From contig VZRS01002391.1 of NCBI GenBank assembly GCA_013398055.1, positions 127,102 to 191,101 on the forward strand: 64,000 bases of DNA, in the 5' to 3' direction. The DNA is from Ifrita kowaldi. Lineage: Eukaryota; Chordata; Aves; Passeriformes; Cinclosomatidae. The position numbers and the translations under genes were made by a program. The notes below the pieces were generated by a model. It saw nothing but the letters and a program-made list of their open reading frames with translations, was not told the DNA's origin and made no database searches. Within the stretch, counting starts at the first letter, position 1. Every line of letters begins with the position of its first letter. Below, piece after piece: positions 1 to 13,500 of this stretch.

Positions 1-3000
1 TGTCAGTATAGATTGTTGTCTCTGTTATAATACAGTCAACAGTTGAACTAGGTCATTAGTGTTTTTGTGTTAATATCCTTGTGTTTATATGAAACAGATC
101 CACGAAGAGCATGAAGGAGTGTTCTCCCCCTGTATAATGTTTCTGTGAATGCTGGATTGTTCTCTTTTCTGTGTTGCTCTTGGAATATTTTTTACCTAGA
201 GGATGGAGAGTGGGATGACCATAGGCAGAGGATGATGAGTTATGATGAATATGAATTTGCTCCTAATCTGTTGGTTTGCTCAGTCCTACTCTAAATAAAA
301 CTGTTATTAGTAGTTAAAATTTACATAGCCTAATAAGCATCAAACAATATACACCTATTTATCTTTCTTTGCAAAATTTTTCAGGGTTTATCTACCCCCA
401 TGACTGCCCATTGTTTCCATCTTATACGATATTATGCATTGCCCTGCCATCAGCTGGTCCGCAGAGCCATGACTGGCACTCACTGAGACTTTTCTCCTCC
501 ACATGGAGACAGGAACATATGTACTGAGTTATTTGTCCCTGCGCTCAGACTGGATCAGCAAGGCCCTTCCTTTTCTCATCTTAACAGCACAATGCATTTG
601 CCTTTCTGTTGCATTTCAAGGGTCATGCTGAGGGCAGCAGTCCTTACCAAGCTGAATGGTAATTCCTTGAGGCACTGACCCTCAGACTTCAGAAGGAGCC
701 CTTCCACTGTCTCAATGAAAACAGGCTTTGATGTATCGCCTTTTTCGGCACTGGGAAAGGACTAGATGCAGCTTAAGAAATCCACAGTGAAAGGGCCTTA
801 GATGGCTTAGAAAAAACAGAGGTCAGGTTCTTTTCAATAGTTCTGGAAATCTTCTTGATGGATGCTGTGTTTGCTGTTACGCTGTGCTCACGTTAGCCAT
901 GCAGCAGCAGGATCACAGGGAGGCAGGACCAGACACAGGATAGGCTCCACGTGGTGCAATGGCCATAACACTCAGAAAGACTACATCAGCTGTCTTTCTA
1001 ATTGGCCATTTTTGTTTTATTTATACCCACTATAACTAATACACTGTGTGTTTACCTCTGAACTGTTTGCCTTTCTTCCAAAGCCAGTTGTGGGTTTCAG
1101 GTGGAGCAATGAGCAGCTAGGAGCCAAGATAAAAGCCTGACAGGTGGAACAATCACTTGAATGGAGATAGAAGACCCTGCAGAGACATGGGTAGATCTAC
1201 AGAACTTTAAAGCAGTAATTTAGAATGAAATTCTCCTTTTGGCTCTGAATCCTTTGGAAAGATATGATACAGTACACCCGTAGTTTTGAGATAGATGCAG
1301 GAAAATTTAAAACTTGCTAAGTAAGCGGTTACAGACAGTTTGCAGGGGTAGAAGTATTGGTTAAGAGTCTAGAAACCTGAAGGGAAGTAACTGTTGAGAA
1401 GATTTTAGGAAAAAATAAGAATTCTAAGGCAATGAACTACATGTTCTTAAATAAGAATTAAGAAATACCCTCACTGAAGACTTGTCTTTAATATATGGAC
1501 ACCTAATCCTAACAATTGTTCCCTTTCAGTCTTGATAATTTAAGATTCTTTTATAATGTTCCTTCCAGTAGCATGCAAACGATGTCGTCTTGAATGCAAT
1601 TGTATTATAAAACAAAGCAGGGACCATCTGAACTAAAATTAATGCACAGCATTAAATCAGGTACTTAATCATTCATTTTAGTTTGATTTACTGGAGCTAT
1701 TGTGTTCTTGTTATATATTACTGAAAAAATTTAACAATACACAACATGTCTCTGAATACCACGATATTTAGATGTGCTTTAGGAGGCAATTAGATCATTC
1801 TGATTCTTGAAAACCCAATAGCACTATTAGACTTGCATATTAAAACACCCCCTTCTCCTCTCAAACTTAAATGCACCTCTACTCTGCCCTATCAAGTAGC
1901 AAGTTGTGCATTAGTTTCCCGTGTAACAAGGCTATTAAAAGCACAAGCGAAATTAATTTCAGCTGGATACAACTGTTTTTTTAAAAAAAATACTAAAATA
2001 CATTTTACTGGAAGACTTTTAAAAATCTGCCTGTGAAGGGGGTTGATACATTTCGTGTATGCTACTGCTCTATCTTCATTTGGAGATAAATTATCACATT
2101 ATTCTCTTTGCTCTCCCACTTGCAAATTAAGTTGTCATTCAATAACTCATAAAGAGCCAAGTTGCACAATCCATAAGAACAAATAATGCAGCTATTCTTT
2201 TTTTTTTAAAATGCTGTCTTTTGTATGCATGGTTTTGTGATTTTTTCCCCCTTTAGTCTTTGTATCTGACTATATATTGGAAAGATGCTTATAATTTTTT
2301 TCCCGAAGAACTGGACAGCATTAAAATGCTATTAATAGTAAATACATTTTACCAGAAAAAAATATGAAAGATTTTCTAGGAGCACACTTAAAAAACGCCC
2401 ACATTTCTTTTGGCAAGAAAGTTTTGACTTTTATTAGTTTTCTCAGAAGAATGTGAGTTCCAGAAGAAAAAAGAAATAAGAAAATTACTTTTCCAAATTA
2501 GTATACAAAGAGAGTATCCAAAGCCCTTTGATGTATTTTGTTTTTACGTCACTCAACCCTGATATTTCAAGTCCAAACAAAATGAATATTTTCAAAATAA
2601 CGATGCTATATAATAATGCAAAATTATTTTTAGTGGGTTTTTTTTCTATAAAACTTTGAGCTGGGAATTTGCATGAAGACTCACTGACAGTCTCTAAGAT
2701 ACTGGTCTGGTTGTTTCTGCATTAACTAGTGACATTTGGCAGTAACCTCTTGAATTACATCAATTAAATTTTTTTCTATGTAAGAAGTTCTTAGGAACAT
2801 TCACATTTTCAGTGGAATTTATTTTTCATCAAGTAGACCTGAAGAAAGGTTCAACTCAAAGTACTGGGAAAGATCTGCTATCTGCAAGGCTTCTGCTCTC
2901 TTCTCAGGCTAAATTTCACAAGACCAATTTGCTGGAAATCAGCGATTACAAGTAGAGCAGTGTTACAGTTCTGTATTTCACCTGAGTTAAACAAGGTTTT

Positions 3001-4068
3001 GAAACCAAGGTAGATATAAAGGAATACATCTCATTTATGCTGTTAGTGCTAGATCAAGGCTGTGGTCTCGCTTCCTCACTGTTCGGTGAGTACAATGTCC
3101 GTGAGGCTTGCAGTGCTAACTTTACATGAAATGAGAACAAAACATAGGCAAAAGTGACCCAGTGGTTCTATTCTCAGCAAGTGAGTGTATTTTAGGAACA
3201 GTTTAAACCATTTAAATTTCATTGAGTGTGAATGGTAGTATCTCAAATTTTTATCCAGATCACCTACCGTGACAGGGAGAAAAGCACCTGGGACTTTGGT
3301 AGCCTGCCATAATGCTGCCCATCAGCAACAAGTGCTGGGCTGTCTTCCTTAGCTCAGCAAATAGAGTCAAACGTGCCTGATCAACTCTTTCTGGAAAAGG
3401 TGTGCTGTTTTCTTCCATGGAGACACTAGACAGGACCTGAATTTTGACTTTCTGGTAAATGTTTTATTTTATTGCCTGCTGTTCTTGCCTTCCTACAGCC
3501 TACCAATTTGCCATGGTACCCATCTCACAAGTACACACCTCTTCTCCCTTGACTAATGTTTTTCACAGTCAAGCAATTGTGTAGATGCTTTTCTAGTTTG
3601 GGCTGGTCACAAACGCCTGATGCTAGAAATGCTGATTTTAGCAAAATTGTGCTTAAAAAAAAATCAGTTGGAAGAAAGACACCAACCTGTTATCCTGCCT
3701 TACACAAGGCTACATAGAGGCTCATGCTGCATACCTAATCAGGTGCTTTGAAATCCCTTTTTCCACAACTGCAGTAGCTGGTGGGAAATGATGCCCGATT
3801 AGAGCCAAGATTTTCCCTGTGCAGCCTAATGGAGTGAGGATGTGAGGATAGAAAAGCTGCAGAGACTTGTTTTTGCCTTGCTGAGACATGGCTCTGGGCA
3901 GCAGTGGTGGAATCCCTTAGGTGCCAGGAAGGCACAGACTGGGGCTCTCCTGGGCTGCATCCACTCCTGGACTGCTCCCTGGGGCAGCATCCTGAACACC
4001 TCACTTCATACACAGGGCATAGAGGATATGTAGCTTGTTCTGTTTTACTTGGAGCTGTTGAGAGATTT
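1..4068. other. Non-coding AT-rich unique sequence
   Basis: I see no coding exon, RNA gene or recognisable transposable element in this stretch. It is AT-rich, with stops frequent in all six frames. The few open frames (67 codons at 1833-2036; 92 and 63 codons on opposite strands at 3735-4033) have no recognisable domains and are of chance size. Short A/T runs are common, for example around 2190-2210 and 2635-2650. The block at about 1820-2180 is listed separately as a possible conserved noncoding element. Confidence 0.6.
1820..2180. promoter_or_regulatory. Possible conserved noncoding element
   Basis: This block is compositionally unlike the surrounding low-complexity A/T background. It packs many homeodomain-like and AT-rich transcription-factor core words (ATTA/TAAT, TTAATTTCAGCTGG with an E-box-like CAGCTG, CTTTG-type words, ATTCAATAACTCATAAA) into complex, non-repetitive sequence. 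It resembles no repeat family I know. Vertebrate gene deserts often hold long-range enhancers with this texture. This is an inference from texture only; conservation cannot be seen from one sequence. Confidence 0.22.
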
Positions 4069-4132
4069 TGATGCCTGAAATGACCCCCTAAAAAACAGAG
4101 ACTAGACAGGAATAAGGGAATAAAGGTAGGTA

Positions 4133-4138
4133 TTTATT
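4133..4138 (-). terminator. LTR polyadenylation signal
   Basis: The plus-strand TTTATT reads AATAAA on the minus strand, about 100 bp downstream of the TATA box and about 65 bp before the LTR end. This is the normal place for the R-region poly(A) signal. Confidence 0.5.
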
Positions 4139-4230
4139 TGAAGGGCCTTCAAAGGTACACCCTGGGAAGTCCATAGGCTGCTGCCAAAATGGACCCCAAG
4201 ATGGACAGCAAGTCACAAGTTCTTCACACT

Positions 4231-4236
4231 TTTATA
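4231..4236 (-). promoter_or_regulatory. LTR TATA box
   Basis: The plus-strand TTTATA reads TATAAA on the minus strand inside CCTATAAAAG. It sits in the expected U3 position of the LTR at 4069-4558, upstream of its AATAAA. Present activity is unknown. Confidence 0.5.
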
Positions 4237-7200
4237 GGTTTGGTTCATTTGCATAACAGGGTTAATTCTCCAATTAAAGCTTCAGTTAATGATGTAATTT
4301 CCCCAAGCTTTCCCCTGCTTTAGAGGCTTTTGGTTTACACTTTTTGGGCCTAGAATGGTCTGAGTGTCCTTGGAGAGCAGGCCTGGAGAGGCTTTGTTAT
4401 GTTTACCTAGCATGAGAGAGCAGAAGTTAACAGGCTACAAGAAACTTCAGAGTTACACACTAGGCAGTACAGGATTTGAAAAATATGGAAGCTAAAACCT
4501 AAGGCATCGGTTCAAGTTCCTTATCTGTGGTCATGAAATAGTCTATGTGGCTGCATCATTTGTAATTTGTGTTCCTAAAGGAATGCAGGGTCAAATAGCT
4601 GTAATCAGTAACAGATCCTGATATCTAGGAACAGCAGGTGCTGGATAGACGAACATATCTCCTTTTAGAGATCTAGGCTTACTCTTTAGGACTATTTAGA
4701 TTTGTATTATTGAAAAGGTACACTATGTGGGTATTCTACACATCAACACTTATTTCCTCATGCCATCAGGCAAATGGATTTTTTGCAGGGTGAAGTCTGA
4801 CCGCAATTTATCTGGGCAAAGCAGCCTGACTACCTATAGACCTCAGTGTCTTCATACTACTGATCAGAAACTTCAACCATATCTAACAGATGGGAAAACT
4901 GAGAGGAGGGGAAGCAGGATATCTGTAATAGAGCTGATAAAGGAACTGACACCTCAGGCACCCGTTTGAGTGTCATGTTCCTTATATGTGTTCTCTGACT
5001 CCTTAGGAGGACTGTGTAACTAAATTCTCCGTCTGACTTAAAGAAAATAAATCAGTCTAGAACATTATTCATAAGATTAATCAAGTTGTATAGCCTTTTC
5101 TCCTGTGAAAAACCAGCAGTGGTGCCTTTTTTTATTTATCCCACTATACCAAAAATAAACTGACAGAGAGTGTCTGCTAGTGGACTACTTTGCAACCGCA
5201 CTAAGTGCTAAAACCTACAAGTTTTCAGTGCAATAGAATAGAGAATTGTTCCACAAGGTCTTGACTCTGACCTTATGTTAACTTGTACCAAAATTGTTCA
5301 AAAAAAGAGGTGGAAGAAACCAGCCAAGTCCCCTCTAAAATTATCAATGGCACCAGACCCACTGAGTAGATCCTAGTATATTTCTATAAATAGAACTTGG
5401 AGGAGTTGTGGAAGATTAGCAGATCCTGTAATTTTCCAGCTGAAGCTGATGACTGGCAGCTGACTGCTGCTCTGGTGGCTGAGGAACGAGCATGATGACT
5501 CCCAGCTGTCCGAGGGAGATCCACAAGCAACTTGCAAGGTACTTCAATCCTTGGAAACTGCCTATCTTTCAAAAGCTTTTTGTTGTATCAAAATAAATGT
5601 CAAGGAATACATGTGTGGCAACATTCTCCTGTTTAGCAAGTGAAACCTCTGAAGAATCTCTTGAGCCTCTGTTTGCCAAGTGCACAAATCATCAGCCTGT
5701 TCTTGGACATGCTTACCAGCCTTAGTGGGTATTACTTGTACTAGAGACTATCTGAAGGGTCAGGACCCGTGAATTACTGTTTTTACTGCAGCCCCTAGGG
5801 GCACTTCATGGGAATTAGAATACAAGACATTGAACAAGACACTTAAGCACATAGCAAAGAAGTTCTGGAAATCTGCAGTTTGAAGTAGACAGCAGTAAGT
5901 GTGTACCAAGGAAATAGAGAGGAGGCATTAAAGGAGTGTAAAAGTGGTCAGAGGTTTAATATCACTACTACTTCATGAAGAAGTACTTATTAAAAACAGT
6001 GTCATAGGGATGATATACATATTGGTTGAAAGCTTATGTGCCAGGCAAAATATATATGTGCTGATAATTACTCTGTGGTTTAGGTGTGGAGGTTGGGTTT
6101 CCATGTGCTGGGACATTACAGATGCCTACAAATTGTGTCTTACATCTAAGTTGTTTATAATGTGATTGCAAACAGCGAATGTATTGTTTCAACATGGTTA
6201 ATGTTTATGAGCTGCATTTCAGTTTATAGGTACACACAGATTGCCTGGAAAAGTACCAGGCCATTCCATTTTTAAGCAGTGATGAAGAAAGATGGAAGTT
6301 TACATATTCCCTTACAGTGTAAAATCACAGAGGGGGAACAAAACAAGTCCAAGAAGACTACAATTGTTTGGGTCTTAAGTTTCTATGAATTACCTCATAC
6401 CCTTCTGCCGTCTGTGAGATTATCTGTGATTCCAAATAGGGTTGTTTCAGACAAAGAAAGAAAGAAAATAAAGGCTGGGAATCCATGAGAAATCAAGACT
6501 GCAATGCTATAGATTCTCAGTATAGACTTGCAAAAAAACCTTTATCAAAAGCTTTCCTTTGGCTACCACCAGAACCTTTAACAAAGTCCAGCTGGTTTCT
6601 GTACTGCTTTTGGCTCCATGACCCATGTGTACACTCTGGGGAGAGGGGGCTCATGCAGGGTAAATGGATTTAATGCTGCTTCAAGCCACATTAACTGTAC
6701 TCAACATTTACAGCATATGGTTCCCAGGTCTCCCAGTGGAAAATATCATTCAGAACTGCTGCTCCTTAGTTCTTTGTACACCCTCTACTATGCTTCCTAT
6801 TTTACTATGACCTACAAACCACCTGAAAGTTTTGGAGGAGACGGTTGTGCAAAGGGGAGAGGTAACATTAAATATTGTTACCTTGGCTTAATTTTCCCCC
6901 CACTTCATTAGAAAATACGTAAAGCAGAAAAATGGACATGCTAATTGTAAGAATATCAATCAATAAATACCCTTTGTGGTTTACAGTAGAAAATAGGAAA
7001 GAATACTGTTAAAACTTATTTCTGGACAAAGTTATTTTTTAAAAATTATTTTTACTTGTAGTTTTCCTTCTATCTCTGCAAACTTTGTGGAGAGAAATTA
7101 TTCACAGAAATACACAGGTAAGCAGCAGTGCATCAGTAGAACAGGCCTGTACAATTTACTAGAGGTATGTGTTTATAGAAGAGAACAGTCACTGAATGGA

Positions 7201-7469
7201 CCCTTCAGTTAAGCCTCCAGATCCCCTTGACTTCCCCAGCAGTGGGATGTGTGGTTAGGTATCCTGTGTATAACGCTCCTTGAACAGTGAGAGCTGCATT
7301 ACTTAAGCTGCCAACCATATTATACATTTTTACCTGCTCAGCTGTAAGAGTTAAGAGCTTGGCTTGCCAGGGATGGCACAGAAAGTAGGTGTGCTGGGGA
7401 AGGAGCAGGACATCCCTGTTCAGAGCGATGTATCTAATTTCTCATGCAGGGTTGTTTTCACTCATTTTC

Positions 7470-7580
7470 CTGTTCTTCAGCACTTAATGATTTTTCTGTC
7501 ATCAATGGAGTTTTAATTGAGGGGGATTAGGGGTGGATTAAAGGATCTCATCAGAGCTCAAACTCCCTGCATCCACTTCC
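7470..7580. promoter_or_regulatory. Possible conserved noncoding element
   Basis: This is a compact block of complex sequence with ATTA/TAAT words, GGGGGATTAGGGGTGGATTA (two GGATTA Otx/Pitx-like cores) and CTCATCAGAGC. It matches no repeat I know. Enhancer function is only an inference from the clustering of binding-site-like words. Confidence 0.18.
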
Positions 7581-10500
7581 TGTTGAGTCCTCTCAACAGA
7601 AGAGCTATTGACATTAGAAAAGTGAAAAATACTTAAGACAGTGACACAGTGAGGCAGAACTCAATTGAACTATAACCAAGGAGTTACAAGTGTAATGGCA
7701 AGCATGTAATAAAATCTTGGAGATCAGAGAAGGACATGGTTTACGTAACTTTGCCCACTTCTGGATTTCACCTGGCTATATACAAGAGGAGCTTAAACTT
7801 TAGCAGACACAAAGACATCATCTCAACTCCTTCCTCAAATGCGTATGGATTTTTTAATGAAAGACACTTTCCAGCATATAGTTGAATCAATATTGAAAAT
7901 GTTGTAAAATTCACCACACAAAAACCCAATGGATTTACATTTCAGTCTGTATTTACATTGGGTTTAGAATCAAAACTATATTAGGAACATAAACCCTCTT
8001 TTTCTCCTTTTACACCAGAGAGAAGCAGGATATCGAGGTTATGCATTTATTTGGGTTAGTTCTCTTTTTACTTTTTTCTTGAAAATGCTTTATCTTATCT
8101 AACCAGGAGAAAAGGGAGAGGGAATAGAGTCTCTGAAAATGAATCTATTGAGCACTTACCCAGACATGGGAGAAAATCCTGACCCAGTAAAGAAAAGAAA
8201 ATACTCCCAGTGATTTCAGTGGGCACGGTTTCACATACTGCTTCCCAAAGAGCAAAAGCTTAGTTCTGCTCTTCATGTTTCACTTTCATCACCAGGAGTT
8301 ACACATGCAAATCCACAGCAAGACTGTAACTAGAACATTTAAGCCTAATTATACAGCTCTGGGAACAATGACCAAATCTCATCACAATTTTTTCTCTTTT
8401 AGACACTAAGAAATCTTTTCAGTAACAAAAATTTCCTCTCAGATATGCACAGCAGGTCTCAGCTGTGATATGCTACTGACATCAATGGGATACATGTATA
8501 CAGTACTTATATACACATATGCGAGTCAAAATTTACCATGAGGTTCTGTGAGGATAATACTAGTGATGTTTTCCATATCTGCACTTGAAAGAAGCAGTGC
8601 CATTTTAGTCTCTTGGAAGATGTTTTAGATATAATTCTAGTTATGAGTCAGTTAAGACCTTCAAAGTTACACTCCAAAGGGGTCCAGAATACTCTAAGCT
8701 AAAAATATTTTTAGAATGGAAATTCTTGTAAAATGTGCTTCCTGTAAATCTTATGCTAAGCATGACTTGGTGGGGCCATCTCCACTCCTCTGGGTTGTCC
8801 CAGCTCCCAGTAGCTTGCCTAACTAAAGTTGATTGAATGTATCAGTATTTTGGTGAGGCTTTTTTTGGTGTATTTTGTGTTACCATTTATTTATTGTTTA
8901 TTTAAGCAGATGAAAACCTATCTGAGAAGTTACTGCTTGCTTTTGTAGAATAATTTTTACTCATTCTGCTAGCACATCATTGTGAGTTTGTTTGCTATGG
9001 AACATGTGTAGTAGCATGAGTCTGGCTGTTGAACTCCTGTAAATCCAGGCACATATCTGCAGTGAATGTCTGCGATTTATTGTCGTGTTCTAGCCTGGCT
9101 AGCTGCATATACATGGCAGCATTCAGCCCTGTAGGGTTACCAGGTGTCTGCAAATTTCTGAGAGGTTTCTGAGAGACCCACTATTTTCACTGCACAGCTG
9201 TTTCATGCATATGCAATAAAAGAAATCCAACCTGTCTCCAAATGGTCAAAGTTATCTCATAGTAGCACCCGACTAACTTCACTGCACATATGAAGGAGCT
9301 TCTCTGCAGTAAATCCTAGACAAAGATTGGTAGACCCTGTACATGGGAGACTGATTTTCAGACAGACACTTAGGATTTGCAAAATAATTCTGTAACAATT
9401 CGAACTCATTGCTACTAGTTCACATGAAAGATCTTGTCAGAAAAAAACAGAGTTCCAGGTCCCCACCTGTTTGCAGCTGGAATGTTGTGGAGCTCAGCTG
9501 CAAGGAGACTGGAAATTGCTGTTGAAGGACAGGAGCCAAAAGAAATGAGATGAAGCACAGGTAGAAATTAGGTTAAAGCACAGCTAGGGAAGGAAAACTC
9601 AGATTTACAGCAGCTTTTTCAAATTTCCACAACTGTAAAGAGTGCATGTTCACTCTGGATTGTTGTTCTCAGCATCCAGAAAAAAATATTAATGGAGAAT
9701 ATGACTGCTAAAAATACCATTTCACATGCTACTCTATATTTGCTAAACATAGCATATCACAGGTGCTTGACTATAATGAATTTCTTAGTAATTTATGTTT
9801 GGGTTTTTTTTTTTTTGAAAAGACATGATTTTAAACACGTGGCTTTGAGTCCAGGATGTTTAAAACCAAATAGCATTGTGTAAATTACGTTAAATTGTGA
9901 AAATGATGATTAGAATAATTCAAGAGTCAAATTCAGACACCTATTAAATGCTGCTGAACTTCAAGTATAATTGGGTCTGTCTCACATGGATACTAAAAAT
10001 AGGAATATTGTAAATGAAGTGGAAGAAAAATTATGGCAGAGAATCCCATGAGTTATAGCCCTCAGAGCATCAGTCTAGTGGTCAGACATAATCTAACATG
10101 GCCAATAGATTCTCCTGAAGTGCTCCTTGCCATTACAAGGCAATTACTGAAAACAGGCAGAAGAAGAGAGAAGAGATTCTTTCAGCATTGTCGTAGTCAA
10201 ATCCCAGCCAGCAGCCATGTTCCACACTCGCTCTCTCAGTCCCCCTACAGTGGGATGGGGGAAAGAATTGGAAGAATAAAAGCTGGAGAACATGTGGTTG
10301 AGATAAAGACAGTTTGACAGGTAAAGCAAAAGCTGCTCACACAAGGAAAGCAAAACAAGGTAGTTATTCATCCCTTGCCATGGGCAGACAGGGATTCAGC
10401 CTTCTCCAGGGGAGCAGTGTAACAGTGTAACAGTGTCTTGGGAAGACAAATGCCCCACTGGAAACGCTTCCCCGTTCCTCCTTCTTCCCCCAGCTGTATA

Positions 10501-13500
10501 CGCTGAGCATGATGCCACAGGGTATGGAATATCCCCTGGGTCATCTGGGGTCAGCTGTGCTGGCTGTGTTCCCTCCCAGCTCCTTGTGCACCTGCAGCTT
10601 CCTCGCTGGTGGGGGCATGGTGAGGGTCAGAAAAGGCCTTAACTCTGTGTCAGAACTGCTGAGCAATGACAAAAACACCTCTGTACTATCGACACTGTTT
10701 TCAGCCCAAATCCAAAACATATCCTCATACCAGCTACTACAAGGAAAAGTACCTGTCCCAGTCAAAACCAGCACAAGCATCTCCCACAAAAGTAGACAAA
10801 CGAAAAAACTAAAACTCATGAGAGGTTTTGGAGTTCATTAAAGCAAAGGTGATCAACTCTAAGAGTGAATGAAAACAGTTAGTGTCTGTGCTACCAGTCT
10901 TTTCCTTTGAAAAATAGAGCTGTAAGGCTGACCCATTCTTTAAGATGCTGGGAAGCAGCTGTTACCTGGTTGAACCAGCAACTGCTGGTGAGAAATAAGA
11001 AAAAGAGAAACACTTTTACACAGATCTCATCTTCTCCTTCATAAGGTTTTTTCTTTAACATTTTCAGTTTACTAGTTGTATTGAAGTTTCATAGTTACAA
11101 ACTCAGTCTTGCACTTTTCATTAATACAGATGACATATACTAAATTTACATTTATGTTTCAGGCAGTAAGAAGACATCACAGAAAAGAACTCCTTGATTA
11201 ATTGCATCTGCTTTTGGTTACATTTATTTTCTTATTTGTGACCACTGTTCATATTTTCTGAAAACTGATTTTCTCGAATTAACAATACAATTGATTCCTG
11301 CTGTGGGGTAGCTATTTCAAAAATCCTGGGAATTTCCAGTTCGGTTTTTTTTTACTAGCTCAGTTAAAATGCCTTTTGTTCATTGACAGTAAGAGTTCAA
11401 GTTAAGCCTGTAAAACTACCACTGTGAGCAGAAGGAAATTGCCTTCATGTATTTCACTAAGAGATACAGAACTGCATGATTTAAAAGTGTGATAGAACAT
11501 TTATAGGTGAATCTGACCACTGCAAGAGTAGAATAACAAGTCAGATGAAGCAGAAGAGCAGTTTTCATATCCTCAGGTAAATGCCATATTTTCATAAAAT
11601 TTCACAGTTTGCATAACTTGTTGAAATGCTGCAAGAGACCGAAAGCCACAGTCAGAACTTTGAATAAATTAGATGATATGATTTAGATGTGTTGCAAAAA
11701 ACCATCAGAATCTGTATATAAAGAGGCTTTGCGGATCAAGGCTTTGAAATAAGCTGGATTTGTAATAACAAGGTTTTATAAAGCATACAGTCTAGAGGAA
11801 TGTACAGGTAAAATATTTCAAGGCTGAAGTTTTCCATAATAACGGAGAAAAGAAGCATTTCCCCATTTGAATCGTATTTAATTCTGTGTCCAAAGATATC
11901 AGATTGACCAAAACTCTCCAGAGATACAGGGAATTTGACACGATGACGAGAGTCTCAGACTTCTGATAAAGCTTACTTTTCTTGGAGGAACTACAGGACA
12001 TATGCCACCTTGGTAGGCACATTATTGAATTTTTGGCACAGAGTTGGAGACCACGCTGTTTGTGCTTTCCGTGAATAAAAAGATCTCTATTCAGATCCAG
12101 TGAGACAACCAGATCTTGGCATGTATTCCTTGTTGTTTCTTCATAAGAGGAATACCAGAAAATCAGGTCAACCTGCTTAGTCTAGTAGCACCTTCTGTTT
12201 GCATAACTTCAGCTAGGGAAATACAATAGGGAAGGTGCAGCATATGAGACAAAGTCATGGCCTGAATGCACATTTTTACTAACTTTGAAAAGCTCCCAGG
12301 GAATTCATTGGAATCTATGTTCATCTAAAGTAGAAAGAGTTACTATAGTTACTAATACAATAGTTACTAAATATAATTCTCACTATATAAAGTGCACATT
12401 CTGGGATCATATAAGTTGAGAAGATAAAAGATCTTTAATTATGTTTGCGAAGGTAATAAATGATTGGCTTCCTTTTATATTGTTCCACTGTAGACAGAGT
12501 ATGTGCATAACACTTTAAATGTTTTCAACAATTCAGCATCAGCCAGGAGTATTAGAGTGCTTGTTCCTTCTTCTTTTATTTAAAGGTTGGCAGTAATTTT
12601 TCATGTCAAGGTCATGATTGATGTGGGTTAACTTTCACTAAAAGTCTTTTGGAACATTTTGAGTAATGTTAAAAATTATGGCATGCAATACATCAAAATA
12701 TTTTTCTAGACTTCCTGCATAAGTAAACAAACACAAGGGAAATGTGGAAGGCATTCATGGTATTTTGTAAGCAAGTTTCAAACTGCATGTTGCAGATTTA
12801 TATGCTTCATAGCTTATGCTGTGATGCATGTTGCATTTTATTAAAATACACTATGGATGGGGAATAGATGGTGATGTACATTTGTGTCTTTGCCCATGTC
12901 AATTTGAAATGGAGATCAATTCACTAAGAAATGTATCCAAGCATGGATTATGTAACCTGTCCATCAAGTGCCAGTTTCCTGGGGAAATACTAATAGCAAG
13001 TCCTCAGTCTTAGGCCAAATGTCAAGGCTGTAACGTCCAGCACTCCGAGTATGGAACATGAGATTACAAAAACTGCCACTGACAGGCAAATGTTAAAGCT
13101 GCTGATCTTCAGCAGTCAAGAACTCAATAGCATAGAAAATCCCTCCAAGGCATAATTCCCAAAGATAAGTAAAGTAAAACAAGATGAGGAACAGGTGAAG
13201 CAGCAATGTATTTTTCTAAAAGAAAAAGAAAAAGGGATGTCTACTGTCGCTCAGTAATGTAGGTTAAAAAAAAGATAGGTCACTGGTAGGTGTACAGTTT
13301 GGAGCTCTCCTTTTCTTACAGTCAGTGCCTTCTCATTCACCCTCAATAGCAGACCTTTATAAGAACCTGGGGAATGGAAGACACCAGCTTTTTATCATTG
13401 AGTTTAGATATCTCAGTGAGGTGCCATGAGAGAGATGTCTAGAATCCTCGCAGTCAGTCTATCCAGAGGTGTCTGTCTTTCTGTTTTGGACATACCAAAT

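Larger units (their letters stand above)
4069..4558 (-). mobile_element. Solo LTR of an endogenous retrovirus
   Basis: Read on the minus strand, the order is that of a retroviral LTR. A TATA box (TATAAA, complement of 4231-4236) is followed about 100 bp later by an AATAAA polyadenylation signal (complement of 4133-4138). A short U5-like tail then ends at the TG/CA boundary. The proposed ends form a perfect 6-bp inverted repeat, TGATGC at 4069-4074 and GCATCA at 4553-4558, giving an LTR of 490 bp, a usual size. The roughly 100-bp R region fits ERVL, beta or gamma-like families better than alpharetroviruses. The flanks share only TTT, so the target-site duplication is decayed or the ends are slightly misplaced. 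No gag, pol or env sequence and no second LTR lie nearby, so it is most likely a solo LTR left by recombination. LTR identity is fairly sure; family and exact ends are not. Confidence 0.68.
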
